Positions 5,901 through 6,682 of a DNA stretch of 6,682 bases are shown in pieces. Numbering within the stretch: position 1 is the stretch's first letter; every line of letters starts with the position of its first letter. The notes beneath the pieces are model-generated. The model saw only the letters and a list, made by a program, of their open reading frames with translations. It was not told the origin of the DNA and did no database searches. The translations under genes were made by a program, and so were the position numbers. Source of the stretch: Methylobacterium sp. (GTDB taxonomy: Bacteria; Pseudomonadota; Alphaproteobacteria; Rhizobiales; Beijerinckiaceae); assembly GCA_021154065.1 (NCBI GenBank), contig JAJKJG010000398.1, positions 1-6,682 of the forward strand. The letters run 5' to 3'.

Positions 5901-6682
5901 ATGTCGATCGCATTCCCGACGCCCGACCCTGCCATACTGGCCCGCCGCGACGAGATCCTGCGCGGCCTTGCCCCGCTCGTCGCGCGCGAGGCGCTGATCG
6001 CCTCGGAGGATGAGCGCCGCGCGTTCGAGACCGACGGCCTGACGGCCTACCGCCGGATGCCGCTCGCGGTCGTCCTGCCGTCGATGACGGCGGAGGTCTC
6101 CGCGGTCATGCGCTTCTGCCACGACAACAGCGTCAAGGTCGTGCCGCGCGGGGCCGGCACCTCGCTCTCCGGCGGCGCGATCGCCCAGGAGGACGCGATC
6201 ATCCTCGGCGTCGCCAAGATGAACCGCGTGCTCGACATCGATTTTCAGAACCGCACCGCGCGGGTGCAGTCCGGCATCACCAATCTCGCCATCACCCAGG
6301 CAATCGCCCACGAGGGTTTCTTCTACGCCCCCGATCCGTCCTCGCAGCTCGCCTGCACCATCGCCGGGAACATCGCGATGAACGCCGGCGGCGCGCATTG
6401 CCTGAAGCACGGCGTGACCACCAACAACCTCCTCGGCGTCACCATGGTGCTTAACGACGGCACGGTGGTCGAGATCGGCGGCGGGCATCTCGACAGCCCC
6501 GGCTACGACCTCCTCGGCCTCGTCTGCGGCTCCGAGGGCCAGCTCGGCGTCGTCACCGAGGCGGTGGTGCGCATCCTGCGCGCCGCCGAAGGCGCGCGCC
6601 CGGCGCTGATGGGCTTCGACGCCGTCGAGGACGCCGGCGCCTGTGTCGCGGCGATCATCGGCGCCGGCATCATCCCGGTCGC
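5901..6682 (+). CDS. glcD: GlcD-type FAD-linked 2-hydroxyacid oxidase/dehydrogenase (3' partial)
   Basis: The visible 260 codons encode the N-terminal FAD-binding (PCMH-type) domain of a GlcD-like flavoprotein, the catalytic subunit that oxidises glycolate or D-lactate and hands electrons to GlcE/GlcF-type partners or quinone. Family landmarks are ETDGLTAYRRMPLAVVLP (about residues 43-60), the pyrophosphate-binding loop PRGAGTSLSGGA (82-93), FYAPDPSSQLACTIAGN (141-157), NAGGAHCLKHGVTTNNLLG (161-179), DSPGYDLLGLVCGSEGQLGVVTE (198-220). The spacing closely follows Escherichia coli GlcD as I recall it. Two usually conserved positions differ: the GGN-x-AEN stretch reads AGN-x-AMN. The ATG at 5901 has GGAAGGA five bases upstream and gives the family-typical N-terminus. 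The window ends before the substrate-binding cap and C-terminal region, so the substrate and any downstream glcE or glcF cannot be seen. A stem-loop and a dyad directly upstream may control it. Family call is firm; glycolate versus D-lactate is not resolved. Confidence 0.92.
   Translation, partial: MSIAFPTPDPAILARRDEILRGLAPLVAREALIASEDERRAFETDGLTAYRRMPLAVVLPSMTAEVSAVMRFCHDNSVKVVPRGAGTSLSGGAIAQEDAIILGVAKMNRVLDIDFQNRTARVQSGITNLAITQAIAHEGFFYAPDPSSQLACTIAGNIAMNAGGAHCLKHGVTTNNLLGVTMVLNDGTVVEIGGGHLDSPGYDLLGLVCGSEGQLGVVTEAVVRILRAAEGARPALMGFDAVEDAGACVAAIIGAGIIPV

Noticed and set aside
5628..6488. A 286-codon open frame antisense to the glcD-like gene
   Set aside because: The sense strand carries an unmistakable FAD-binding domain; the antisense product is Arg/Asp/His-rich without a domain.

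Overview
The window is about two-thirds GC or higher, densely coded, with short or overlapping gene junctions. Codon use and protein character look like an alphaproteobacterium, most likely Hyphomicrobiales or a relative; this taxonomic call is an inference from gene style, not from a marker gene. No RNA gene, insertion sequence, CRISPR array or prophage feature was seen. The genes at both ends are cut by the window.

Layout. (1) Positions 1-1515, plus strand: the C-terminal two-thirds of a molybdenum hydroxylase large subunit (xanthine dehydrogenase family, IorB-like aldehyde or isoquinoline oxidoreductase type). (2) Positions 1565-4052, minus strand, convergent with the first gene: a compact three-gene operon, read in the order 4052 to 1565. 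It encodes a transglutaminase-like protein with an intact Cys-His-Asp triad, a second and divergent transglutaminase-like protein, and an N-formylglutamate amidohydrolase-family protein. The genes are joined by a 2-nt gap and a 4-nt GTGA overlap, so translation is probably coupled. (3) Positions 4159-4920, minus strand: a LutA/GlcF-type protein with two CCG domains, possibly an iron-sulfur or heterodisulfide-type redox subunit. (4) Positions 5090-5803, plus strand, divergent from (3): a glutathione S-transferase-fold protein resembling the FAXC/metaxin group. (5) Positions 5901-6682, plus strand: the N-terminal part of a GlcD-type FAD-linked 2-hydroxyacid dehydrogenase.

How the genes may work together. 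The LutA-like protein and the GlcD-type flavoprotein both belong to families that oxidise glycolate or lactate and pass electrons to the respiratory chain. They are split onto opposite strands around the GST-like gene. The transglutaminase/amidohydrolase operon is a separate unit that probably cleaves or remodels amide or peptide bonds on an unknown substrate. The most interesting points are this operon, the replacement of the expected catalytic histidine by serine in its second transglutaminase-like protein, and two strong dyads packed just before the glcD-like start codon.
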